From NCBI RefSeq assembly GCF_900105055.1, contig NZ_FNTA01000004.1, positions 5,673,501-5,737,500 of the forward strand: a stretch of 64,000 bases of DNA. Direction: 5' to 3'. This stretch comes from Amycolatopsis lurida (GTDB lineage Bacteria > Actinomycetota > Actinomycetes > Mycobacteriales > Pseudonocardiaceae). Below are positions 49,001-55,758 of the stretch, piece after piece; the stretch's first letter is position 1; each line of letters opens with the position of its first letter. The translations under genes and the position numbers were made by a program. The notes beneath the pieces are model-generated. The model was not told the DNA's origin. It saw only the letters and a program-made list of their open reading frames with translations, and did not search any database.

Positions 49001-49233
49001 GAGAAGCGCCCGGCGAGAATCGGCTTCAGCTCTTCGGCCACTTGCAGGCCGATCGTCTCCACCAGGTTCTCGAGCTTGCGTTTCTCCAGCGGTCCTTTGA
49101 GCTCGTCCGCCGCCAGCTCGGCGAGGCTCGACTCGCGTTCGGTCTTCTTCCGACGCCGCTGCAGCCACGACTTCGCCGCGTGCATGGCGATAGTGCCGCC
49201 CAGTTTGAGTGCGGGTCCCTCCAGCCCCGTCAT
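46057..49233 (-). CDS. NACHT-domain NTPase with leucine-rich repeats (bacterial NLR-like)
   Basis: A 1058-residue STAND ATPase. Residues 1-270 are mostly helical with no known fold that I recognise. The NACHT domain has Walker A GEAGSGKTT (286-294, Lys292), Walker B MILVDGVDEV (366-375) and the sensor FVVTSR (399-404); VHRTFQEFLAA (593-603) is the conserved winged-helix tail. A helical stretch follows, and residues about 800-1035 hold irregular leucine-rich repeats (LTEVRLFF, VRTLTLDHL, ITQLSLYS, LTSLSLLS). This is the architecture of bacterial NLR-like anti-phage proteins. No membrane segment is seen. It starts two bases after the bcp stop. At least two rare TTA codons (Leu661, Leu711) suggest a foreign origin or bldA control. 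Confidence 0.85.
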   Translation of the reverse strand: MTGLEGPALKLGGTIAMHAAKSWLQRRRKKTERESSLAELAADELKGPLEKRKLENLVETIGLQVAEELKPILAGRFSSLPENEITAAFLAVEDTLGKVDLSDEALLADDADPELLARRVREQFPARSAMLAERAANLYELTLDQACRHLVMVVRHLPSFQPSALAEILGRLTRQSDQLDQLLARIPKTSLTAPAGTDHDAEFRAEYLSLLSRKLDRLDLLGLTKDDQPTLPLTVAYLSLSVSSESSRGDDLPKAWFAKHAGHRRDGTTMRAESAIGEEHRTLVRGEAGSGKTTLLNWLAIGAAGDRFTGKLSTWNGFVPFPIRLRSFASGDLPGAEHFVAHAAPTLAGRAPANWADRVLRSGKAMILVDGVDEVEAPRRRKVKDWLHELGLTYPEARFVVTSRSAAADQRWLYQEGFGSVLLEPMSSTDIHALVDKWHEAAVSVRPEEDLDDARRRLLSQLNNRPHLRTLASSPLLCSMLCALNWAHRSELPRDRMDLYRKALSMLLHLRDTARSITVLLTEQQKLILLGHLAWRLTSSGKVELPKDEVLEHIAYRLGWIPHVDHDAEEVLNHLLERSGVLREPVSGRVDFVHRTFQEFLAASEATDARYLDTLIANAHRDTWRETVIMACGHAKHHQADKLLTEILDRADAEPQHTRRLRLLAAACLETVSNIDPAVIKRVEQNIREHLVPPRDLRETQSLASVGPRLLRYLPETTDGLSEAAAAATVRATTLTAGDDALPLLRNFAQDPRPKVQKQLSEAWQYFDPGRFADEVLADSPLQNGKFEVNAGRLLPYVDRLRHLDALSVRLPSSEKQPDLGLLSGVPALQTLEMSFGGNVVVDVTTLTDHPALTEVRLFFAKKYTGLQALKSLAALKEMAFLRSSPWRGLEALGRLEQVRTLTLDHLESIKSLEALAAMTSLTRLRMWECSPRTMAATPPMPGITQLSLYSDLKTGITAQLIAETFPGLMYLSVDSADMTDLAPLAHLPLTSLSLLSCTLSDLSPLASHPTLKTFLIYANEGDAVDVRPLADLDISLRARPEARIVGLDELGPHVKFF

Positions 49234-49235
49234 CG

Positions 49236-49712
49236 TCAGGACGCCAGGTCGAGGTCCCGCAACAGCTTCGCGACGTGCCCCGTGGCGCGCACGTTGTACT
49301 GCGCCACGGCGATCTTGCCCTCGGGGTCGACGACGAACGTCGAGCGGATGACGCCTTCGTAGACCTTGCCGTAGTTCTTCTTCTCGCCGAAGGCGCTGTA
49401 CGCCTTGAGAACGGTCTTCTCCGTGTCGGACAGCAGCGGGAAGGTCAGCCCTTCCGCCTCGACGAACTTCGCGAGCTTCGCGGGCTTGTCGGGCGAGATG
49501 CCGAGCACCTGGTAGCCGGCGTCGTTGAGCTGCGCGAGGCTGTCCCGGAAGTCGCAAGCCTGCTTCGTGCAGCCCGGCGTGCCGGCGTTCGGGTAGAAGT
49601 ACACGACGACCGACTTGCCGCGGAAGTCGCTGAGCTTGACGTCGTTGCCCTCACTGTCGGGGAGGGTGAAGTCGGGCGCTTTGTCGCCGGGGGAAAGTCG
49701 CTGCTCGGTCAT
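49236..49712 (-). CDS. bcp: Thioredoxin-dependent thiol peroxidase Bcp (PrxQ)
   Basis: A 158-residue atypical 2-Cys peroxiredoxin. The peroxidatic Cys48 and resolving Cys53 lie in [12 protein letters not shown]. It reduces peroxides with thioredoxin as donor in the cytoplasm. ATG 49712 (MTEQRL) is preferred over an in-frame codon at 49721. The NACHT-LRR gene begins two bases behind its stop, so both are very likely on one transcript. Confidence 0.94.
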   Translation of the reverse strand: MTEQRLSPGDKAPDFTLPDSEGNDVKLSDFRGKSVVVYFYPNAGTPGCTKQACDFRDSLAQLNDAGYQVLGISPDKPAKLAKFVEAEGLTFPLLSDTEKTVLKAYSAFGEKKNYGKVYEGVIRSTFVVDPEGKIAVAQYNVRATGHVAKLLRDLDLAS

Positions 49713-49739
49713 GACGCACACGGTAGCGAATCGGCGGCG

Positions 49740-50285
49740 TCAGACCTTTCCGCAGTACTTCGCGGCGACAGGCTCCGAGGGACTGGGCCGCACCTGCAGG
49801 CGCAGCCTCACCGGCCTGTCCGGAACGGCGAAGGCGAGGTTCAGCTGGACCGACCGGCCGGGAGCCACGTCCTTGCCCGCGTCCGCGATGCCGTTGTAGC
49901 CCTGGACCGGGTCGACGACCTGTTTGACGGCGGAGGTCTCTCCGTCGACCTCGCCCGTCACGGCCAGGCCGGAGAGCCGGTAGGTGCCCTCGCCCGCGTT
50001 CGTCACTTCGATGCCGAAGGCCACCGCGCGCGGGCTCTGCGGGTACGCCGACGCGCTGGGGCGGAACGCTTTCGGCGCGGACACGGAGATCGTGACCCCG
50101 GTCGCGAACCGGTGCGGGGCACCGAAGGCGAGGTCGCCTTCCGCGTGCGTCGCGGCCAAGCCCTGCGCCGGAGCGTCCGCGCCGAGCACGGCGGCCCCTT
50201 TTTCCGGTGCCGGAACCCCGCACGCGGTCGCCAGCAGCAACGAGCAGGTGGCGATCAAGAGCTTCGGGGTGCGCGGGGGCGCCAT
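49740..50285 (-). CDS. DUF4352-like lipoprotein
   Basis: A 181-residue exported lipoprotein. The signal is basic (MAPPRTPK), hydrophobic (LLIATCSLLLATAC) and ends in a lipobox-like LATAC before GVPAPEK. The mature part is an immunoglobulin-like beta domain (AVAFGIEVTNAGEGTYRLSG) of the DUF4352/TRAPP type. The function is unknown. It lies 27 bp upstream of bcp on the same strand. Confidence 0.7.
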   Translation of the reverse strand: MAPPRTPKLLIATCSLLLATACGVPAPEKGAAVLGADAPAQGLAATHAEGDLAFGAPHRFATGVTISVSAPKAFRPSASAYPQSPRAVAFGIEVTNAGEGTYRLSGLAVTGEVDGETSAVKQVVDPVQGYNGIADAGKDVAPGRSVQLNLAFAVPDRPVRLRLQVRPSPSEPVAAKYCGKV

Positions 50286-50487
50286 GTGGGGTTACTCCAG
50301 TCGGCGGTGCGGGTGGGCCGTTCGAGGTAGGTATTAGTGCCGAAGAGTCCAGACTGACGGTCTTCCGCAGCCGAGAGGAGCGGCGAGGCCGGGTTGAGGC
50401 GCACCTGGTGTACAGCCGTGGCCGATCCGTGATCGGAAGGACACGACTAGTGACAGTCGTCACCTCGGTGGCACATCGCCGAGGGGG

Positions 50488-50670
50488 TCAGACGGCGAAG
50501 GCGAAGAACAGGATGAAGATCGCCAGACCGGACACCCAGGCCACGATCAACCAGCCGAAATCGCGCATCGGATCGACCGCCCGGCTTTCCTCGCCGGGGA
50601 CATAGACGCCGCGCTCCTCGAACCAGTCGGCCCAGCGGGTCAGCCAGCGAATGGGGCTTCGAGACGCCAT
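50488..50670 (-). CDS. Small single-helix membrane protein
   Basis: A 60-residue protein ending in one membrane helix (FGWLIVAWVSGLAIFILFFAFAV) after a charged, Trp-rich N-terminal part (PIRWLTRWADWFEERGVY). No family recognised; it looks like a tail-anchored protein. ATG 50670 is used because the in-frame extension upstream (to 51183) overlaps the GH25 gene in antisense. The 202 bases between its stop and the lipoprotein start hold nothing recognisable. Confidence 0.6.
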   Translation of the reverse strand: MASRSPIRWLTRWADWFEERGVYVPGEESRAVDPMRDFGWLIVAWVSGLAIFILFFAFAV

Positions 50671-50721
50671 GTCGTCACAGTACGGGTATGGCCGTACCGC
50701 GTCAGCCATGGAGGGGCCGCC

Positions 50722-50769
50722 CAAAAGGGCGAATCGGGCGCACCGGCTATCGCCCACTAGGCCCTTTTG
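50722..50769. repeat. Nested inverted repeat upstream of the GH25 gene
   Basis: CAAAAGGGC (50722-50730) pairs with GCCCTTTTG (50761-50769), and inside it GGGCG (50736-50740) pairs with CGCCC (50751-50755). The hairpin ends 27 bases before the GH25 start, so it could be an operator or a leader structure. Its A/T-rich core contrasts with the surroundings. Confidence 0.55.
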
Positions 50770-50796
50770 TCCAACTGGTTCACCCGCCAGGCTGTA

Positions 50797-51759
50797 ATGA
50801 TGGCGCTGGGAATAGATATCTACAGTCGCTTCCAATCCGTTACCAATTGGCAGGCCGTCAAGGATCATGGCGTGACCTTCGTCTTCGTCAAGCTCACGGA
50901 CGGCGGTGGCCTGCCGAACGGCGGGCGCAACACCGGCGACGCGCTGGTGGCGGGCGCGAGATCCGTGGGAATCCCGGTGGGCGGCTATCACTTCGCTCAG
51001 GCGAGCCCCTCGCCCGAGGCGCAGGCCGACGTGTTGATCGCGGAGGTCCGGCGGCTCGGGGCGACCGGCTGCGTCCCGATGCTCGACCTCGAGGACAATC
51101 CGCCGGGTTCGGGGGCGCCGAACATCCCCGACGGGCGCAAGCGGGACTTCTCGATCAGGTTCTGCAACCGCGTGGCGGGACACGGCTTCCGCCCCGGGAT
51201 CTACATGAACAACTCACTCGCCAAGATGCTGCGCCCCGACCGGTTCGGCGTACGGGACCTCGTCATCTGGATCGCGCGCTACGGCGCCAGACCCGATGCC
51301 GCGGCGGGCCACTACGACGTGCATCAGTACTCGGACGCCGGCCGAGTCCCCGGTATCCGCGCGAGCAGTGTCGACCTCAACGAGTCCTACACGAACGCCC
51401 ACTTGACCGGCGGCGGCGCCGCCCCGAAACGGAAGGCGACGACAGAACTCATGGAACGCAGAACCATTCCGGCCAGCATGGACACCACGTCGGTGCGGCT
51501 GCTGCTTTCGGGCAGCGAGACGGCCGCGATCATCGTGCGGCCGCGTATCGACGGCGACGGCATCACCGACTCGCCTGTCTACCAGGGGAACATCTACGCC
51601 TGGGGGAGCGACAAAGTCGGCATCGGCTACAACCCGATGGATCAGCCAGGGTTCGTCTCCAAGACGGTCTCGCACCGGCGCTACCGGCTGCCCGGCGCGG
51701 TGTGGGCCGACTTCGAGTACAGCTCGGCCGTGGACTTCGAGATCGACATCGTCGGCTGA
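50797..51759 (+). CDS. GH25-family muramidase-like protein without a signal peptide
   Basis: A 320-residue protein. Residues 4-200 form a GH25 lysozyme domain: ALGIDIYSRFQSVTNW, then VTFVFVKLTDG, YHFAQASPSP and MLDLEDN, which carries the catalytic Asp-x-Glu pair. The C-terminal 120 residues (from about 205) are a separate beta-rich domain that I do not recognise (TSVRLLLSGS, RYRLPGAVWADFEYSSAVDFEI). No signal peptide or membrane segment is visible, unlike secreted lysozymes, so it may be released by lysis, as phage endolysins are, or act on another glycan. ATG 50797 or 50800 could be the start. Confidence 0.8.
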   Translation: MMALGIDIYSRFQSVTNWQAVKDHGVTFVFVKLTDGGGLPNGGRNTGDALVAGARSVGIPVGGYHFAQASPSPEAQADVLIAEVRRLGATGCVPMLDLEDNPPGSGAPNIPDGRKRDFSIRFCNRVAGHGFRPGIYMNNSLAKMLRPDRFGVRDLVIWIARYGARPDAAAGHYDVHQYSDAGRVPGIRASSVDLNESYTNAHLTGGGAAPKRKATTELMERRTIPASMDTTSVRLLLSGSETAAIIVRPRIDGDGITDSPVYQGNIYAWGSDKVGIGYNPMDQPGFVSKTVSHRRYRLPGAVWADFEYSSAVDFEIDIVG

Positions 51760-51761
51760 GC

Positions 51762-51828
51762 CCGGAAGTCCGTGAAGGCCTCCTTCACTACCTTGAGGGT
51801 AGGGAAGGAGGCCTTCACGGACTTCCGG
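51762..51828. repeat. Perfect 24-bp inverted repeat behind the GH25 gene
   Basis: Arms 51762-51785 and 51805-51828 are perfect reverse complements, and the loop itself folds (CTACC...GGTAG). It starts three bases after the stop and shares CCGGAAGT-CGTGAAGG with the element behind nucS (2278). No T-tract. Confidence 0.93.
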
Positions 51829-51869
51829 TTCGTGGCAGGATGGTCGGATGACGAACCTTCGAAAGGGCC

Positions 51870-52208
51870 ATGCCGCGTAGAGCTCCGACGCAAGTCCGGC
51901 GAGAGCTGCGACTTCGACACCCGGCCGACTTCGGTAAGGGCTTTTCGCCCGCGCTCGCCGCCGAGCTCACCCGGCTCGAACGTTCCCGGAACTATCTCGG
52001 GCCAGGCGCGACTCGGACCGCGCTGCGTCTCTGGCGAGAGTTCCTCACGAATCCGTACTGGCGGCTTCGGGTCGACAGCGAGGGCTGCGGTGTCTGGGAG
52101 TGTTGCGGTGACCCATGGCAGGCGAGGGAAATGCTCGAAGGCGTTGTGCTCGCTCTCCCGGCGAGAGTCGCCAAGGAGCTGCGAAGGCACATCGCCCCCG
52201 AACCTTGA
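51870..52208 (+). CDS. Hypothetical basic protein of 112 residues
   Basis: I do not recognise this family. It is Arg-rich (MPRRAPTQVRRELRLRH) with an amphipathic helical C terminus (AREMLEGVVLALPARVAKELRRHI) and a GCGVWECC cysteine cluster near residues 72-79. It is convergent with the alcohol dehydrogenase gene with no bases between the two stop codons. ATG 51870 is used. Confidence 0.6.
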   Translation: MPRRAPTQVRRELRLRHPADFGKGFSPALAAELTRLERSRNYLGPGATRTALRLWREFLTNPYWRLRVDSEGCGVWECCGDPWQAREMLEGVVLALPARVAKELRRHIAPEP

Positions 52209-53297
52209 TCAAGCGAAGGTGACGACCTGCCGGACCGCGGCGCCCCGCCGCAGCCGGTCGAATCCCGTGTTGATCTCCTCCAAGCCGATCCGGTGGGTCA
52301 GCAACGCCTCCACGGGCAGCAGCCCGGCCCGGTAGAGAGCGATGAAGCGGGGGATGTCGCGGCGGGGGACGCACGAGCCGAGATAGCTGCCGCGAAGCGT
52401 CTTTTCCTCGGCCACCAGGCTTTGCGCGGGCAACGCGATCTCGGCGGACGGGTCGGGAAGGCCGACGGTGACCGTGGTGCCACCGGGTCGGGTCGCTCGG
52501 TAGGCCTGGTGCAGGGCGGCGACCACGCCGGTGGTGTCGACGGCGTGGTCGACACCGCCATCGGTGAGTTCCTTGATCGCCTCGACGTCGCCCTCGAGTG
52601 CGTGGGTGGCGCCGAGGGACAACGCCAGTTCGCGCTTTTCGGCTACGAGGTCCACGGCCACCAGGGTCGCCGCGCCGGCGGCCTTCGCGGCGAGGAGCGC
52701 GGCGAGGCCGACGCCACCGAGGCCGAACACGGCGACGCTGTCTCCCGGCCGTACGTCGGTCGCGTTGAAGACGGCGCCGGCGCCGGTGAGCACCGCGCAG
52801 CCGAAAAGGGCCGCGACGTCGAACGGCAGGGTGTCGTCGACGGCGACCACCGAACGCGCCGAGACGACGATGTGCTCGGCGAACGCGGAGACGCCGAGGT
52901 GGTGCCCCGGCCGGCCGTCGGGGGAGGACCAGCGGGTGCCGCCGCCGAGCAGGGTGCCGTTCCGGTTCGACTCGGCCGCTGGACCGCACAGAGCGGGACG
53001 TCCGGTGAGGCAGGGGCGGCAGTCGCCGCAGGAGGGCACGAACGACAGCACGACATGCTGACCCGCCGTGAAGCCGGTGCCCTGTCCCGCTTCGACCACC
53101 TCGCCCGCGGCCTCGTGCCCCAGGACCATCGGCAGCGGCCGGGGCCGGGTGCCCTCGATCACCGACAGATCCGAGTGGCACAGCCCGGCGGCACGCACGC
53201 GGACGAGCAGCTCACCCGGCCCGGGCGGCTCCAGCGTCATCGTCTCGATCTCCAGCGGGCGGCCGACTTCACGGAGGACCGCGCCCCGGACCCGCAT
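52209..53297 (-). CDS. Zinc-dependent alcohol dehydrogenase
   Basis: A 362-residue medium-chain dehydrogenase. Catalytic zinc ligands are Cys40 (AGLCHSD), His61 (GHEAAG) and Cys in FGCAVLTGAG; structural zinc is held by Cys90, Cys93, Cys96 and Cys104. The NAD loop is GLGGVG. It would oxidise an alcohol or polyol. It is the last gene of the operon that starts at 60352 and overlaps the ABM gene by one base (TGATG). Confidence 0.9.
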   Translation of the reverse strand: MRVRGAVLREVGRPLEIETMTLEPPGPGELLVRVRAAGLCHSDLSVIEGTRPRPLPMVLGHEAAGEVVEAGQGTGFTAGQHVVLSFVPSCGDCRPCLTGRPALCGPAAESNRNGTLLGGGTRWSSPDGRPGHHLGVSAFAEHIVVSARSVVAVDDTLPFDVAALFGCAVLTGAGAVFNATDVRPGDSVAVFGLGGVGLAALLAAKAAGAATLVAVDLVAEKRELALSLGATHALEGDVEAIKELTDGGVDHAVDTTGVVAALHQAYRATRPGGTTVTVGLPDPSAEIALPAQSLVAEEKTLRGSYLGSCVPRRDIPRFIALYRAGLLPVEALLTHRIGLEEINTGFDRLRRGAAVRQVVTFA

Positions 53298-53587
53298 CAC
53301 CGTTCGCTCCCGGCGGGGACACAGGTGGTGACCTGGCGTTCGGACAGCAGCGGCACGACCTCGCCGAGCACGATCCGCCGGAAGTGCTCCGACTCGCAGT
53401 GCGCGGTGAAGTCCTGTTCGGACTCGTACTCCTCGACGATCACCACGACTCCGTCCTCGGTTCCGGAATGGACGGTGTAGCGGAGACATCCGGGCTCACG
53501 CCGTGAGGCGGCGGCCATCGGCTCCAGTAGTGCGAGGACGCGGTCCCGGTGCGCGGTCACGTACCGGGCCACCACGACAAAACTCAT
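53297..53587 (-). CDS. Antibiotic biosynthesis monooxygenase (ABM/YgiN-like) protein
   Basis: A 96-residue dimeric ferredoxin-like protein of the ABM family (FVVVARYVTAHRDRVLALLEPM and PGCLRYTVH). Such small proteins oxidise quinols or aldehydes or serve as stress proteins. Overlaps at both ends tie it to the polyol operon. Substrate and partner are unknown. Confidence 0.85.
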   Translation of the reverse strand: MSFVVVARYVTAHRDRVLALLEPMAAASRREPGCLRYTVHSGTEDGVVVIVEEYESEQDFTAHCESEHFRRIVLGEVVPLLSERQVTTCVPAGSER

Positions 53588-54177
53588 TTTTCTCCTGCGC
53601 TCAGCTGGGATCGGGTCAGCGACCACAACCCCGAATCGGACGACGCGGCGCCCAGCGCGCCCATCGCGAGGGAATGGGCCACCCCGGACCGGTCGGTGAC
53701 GAAACCGGCCGCCACGAACGGGGACATGACTTCGCGGGCCTGCGCCGACATCCAGGGGATGATCGGCGCGGGCATGAGCTCCACCAGGTCGGGGCGGCTG
53801 CGTTTCACCGCTTCCAGGCTGCGGTTCAGATTCGACCGGTCGGTGACGAACACCTTGTGCATCGTGAGCATCGACACCGTGCGTGCCCGTTCGATCGGGG
53901 CGACCCGGGTGCTGACCACCCCGGTCGCCCCGATCTCCTGGAGGAAGTCCACGCCGCCGCGATCGGTGGCGAGGCCGGGACAGGAGTCGATGTTGACGAA
54001 GAGGATCTTCTTCAACCCCGTCAGCACCGGCACGATCTTGGCCAGCTGCCCGACCGGGACCGCCGCGAGGATGCCGACGCGGGACGCCGAGTTCGCGAAA
54101 TCGCCCACCTTGGCGGTGCCGACCACCGACGCGCAGACCGGGACGTCCGCGAACGCCGCCGTGATCCTCTCGTTCAT
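53584..54177 (-). CDS. glpP: GlpP-family glycerol-3-phosphate-responsive antiterminator
   Basis: A 197-residue protein of the GlpP family, which in Bacillus binds the leader RNA of glp operons and prevents early termination when glycerol 3-phosphate is present. The TIM-barrel-like pattern (KKILFVNIDSCPG, GATGVVSTRVA, VDLVELMPAPI-like DLVELMPAPIIPWM, VAAGFVTDRS) is clear. An in-frame GTG at 54186 would add three residues. It lies within the operon it may control, whose leader holds an intrinsic terminator (60394-60446). It overlaps ABM by four bases. Confidence 0.85.
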   Translation of the reverse strand: MNERITAAFADVPVCASVVGTAKVGDFANSASRVGILAAVPVGQLAKIVPVLTGLKKILFVNIDSCPGLATDRGGVDFLQEIGATGVVSTRVAPIERARTVSMLTMHKVFVTDRSNLNRSLEAVKRSRPDLVELMPAPIIPWMSAQAREVMSPFVAAGFVTDRSGVAHSLAMGALGAASSDSGLWSLTRSQLSAGEK

Positions 54178-54195
54178 ATCGTCCACAGTGGTCGA

Positions 54196-55758
54196 TCAGC
54201 TCGTGGAGTCAAGGGGGTTCGGCCCGAAGTCACTGGGCAGCCCGAGTTTCCCCGGGTTGAGCAGGCCCTGCGGATCGAGGGTCCGCTTCACGGCGACGAA
54301 GGTGTCGAAGCCCGAGCCGAGCGTGTCCGCGAGGTACGGCCCGCGAAGCAGGCCGGAACCGTGGTGGTGGCTCAGCGCGGCCCCGTGGCGCACGAGCACG
54401 GCGTTGGCCGCGTCCCACGCCGAGCGGTACCAGTGCCGCCGCTTCTCCGGCTCCACGTCGCCGCGCAGCGAGAAGTACAGGCAGGCGCCGTCGGTGTAGG
54501 CGTGGGACTGGTGCGCGGACGCGGCCAAGGTGCCGGGAACGGCCTTGATCGCGGCAACGACCTCGTCGTAGATCGTGGGCAGCGCCGACCACGCCCCGGC
54601 CATTTCGAGGGTGTCGGCGACGAAACCCGGGCCGGGGGTGAACCCGTCGGCCGACTTGCCGACCAGCATCCGCTCGTCCAGCCAGCGCTCGAAGAGGGCC
54701 TCACCGTCCAGTTCGGACCCGGTCGCCGCGCAGACCTCGGAGCTGACGCGGAGCATCGCGTCGACCAGTACCGGGTCGCCTTCGTCGGCGATCAGCAGCA
54801 GGTTGGTGTCCGGCAGGCCGAAATGCGTTCCGCTCTCCAGCTTGTCGTAGAGCCGCATCGCGGCCGGGGTCGCGCCGCGCTGCATGATGAGACGGCACGC
54901 CTCCAGCCCCGCGGCGAAGGTTTCGAAACCGTAGGCGATGGCCTTGGCGTAGCCAGGCAGGGGATGGGTGCGCAGCCGGACGGAGGTGATCACGCCGAGC
55001 GTGCCTTCCGAACCGACGAACAGCTGGCGCAGGTCGGGTCCGGTGGCGGCCCGCGGGTAGTCGCCGAACCGCGCGAGCGTGCCGTCGGCCAGCACGACGT
55101 CGAGGCCGACCACCATGTCTTCGATCTTCCCGTAGCGGGTGGAGAGCTGGCCCGCGCCGCGACAGGCCACCCAACCGCCCACAGTGGACAGTGCGAAGGC
55201 GGACGGCCAGTGCCCTGTGGTGGCACCGTGCGTCTTCTGCAGTTCTGCTTCGAACAGGTCGCCGAACATACCGGCCTGCACGTCGACGACCTGGGAGTCC
55301 GCGTCGAAGGACAGGATCCGGTTCAGCCCGCAGACGTCCAGCACCACCCCGCCGAAGACCGGGAGCGCCGCGCCGGTGACGTTGCTGCGCCCGGCGGACA
55401 CGGTCAGCGGCACCCGGTGCTCACCGCACAGCCGGACCACGGCCTGGACCTGCTCGACCGTGCTCACTTCGGCGATCACCGCGTCCGGGGTCGCCGGGTT
55501 CCCCGCGGTCTCGCCGATCATCGAACCGGCCCACCAGTCACGGGTCCGCAGCACGACCTCGTCATGGTCGGTGTGCACCGCGTCCGCGACACCCCGCAGC
55601 GACTCGGTCAGCGCGGCGGGCACGGGGACGGCGGTCGTCTGCAGCGACGCCGGCCCCTGTCCGGGTGGGGTGCGGTCGCCCCAGCGCGGCGGCGTCGGCG
55701 CGCCGACCACGTACTTGCCCCGGTTGAACGGGTGGGCGATGGCCTGGCTGCTGATCAT
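54196..55758 (-). CDS. FAD-binding oxidase (glycolate oxidase / alkyl-DHAP synthase-like)
   Basis: A 520-residue flavoprotein. The PP-loop for FAD (PLTVSAGRSNVTG and STVGGWVACRGAGQLSTRYGKIEDMV) and the C-terminal domain with HQSHAYTDGACLYFS and GAALSHHHGSG match glycolate oxidase subunit D and alkyldihydroxyacetonephosphate synthase (AgpS). In this operon it might oxidise a hydroxyacid or act on a dihydroxyacetone-phosphate-like intermediate. Overlap of four bases with glpD. Confidence 0.85.
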   Translation of the reverse strand: MISSQAIAHPFNRGKYVVGAPTPPRWGDRTPPGQGPASLQTTAVPVPAALTESLRGVADAVHTDHDEVVLRTRDWWAGSMIGETAGNPATPDAVIAEVSTVEQVQAVVRLCGEHRVPLTVSAGRSNVTGAALPVFGGVVLDVCGLNRILSFDADSQVVDVQAGMFGDLFEAELQKTHGATTGHWPSAFALSTVGGWVACRGAGQLSTRYGKIEDMVVGLDVVLADGTLARFGDYPRAATGPDLRQLFVGSEGTLGVITSVRLRTHPLPGYAKAIAYGFETFAAGLEACRLIMQRGATPAAMRLYDKLESGTHFGLPDTNLLLIADEGDPVLVDAMLRVSSEVCAATGSELDGEALFERWLDERMLVGKSADGFTPGPGFVADTLEMAGAWSALPTIYDEVVAAIKAVPGTLAASAHQSHAYTDGACLYFSLRGDVEPEKRRHWYRSAWDAANAVLVRHGAALSHHHGSGLLRGPYLADTLGSGFDTFVAVKRTLDPQGLLNPGKLGLPSDFGPNPLDSTS

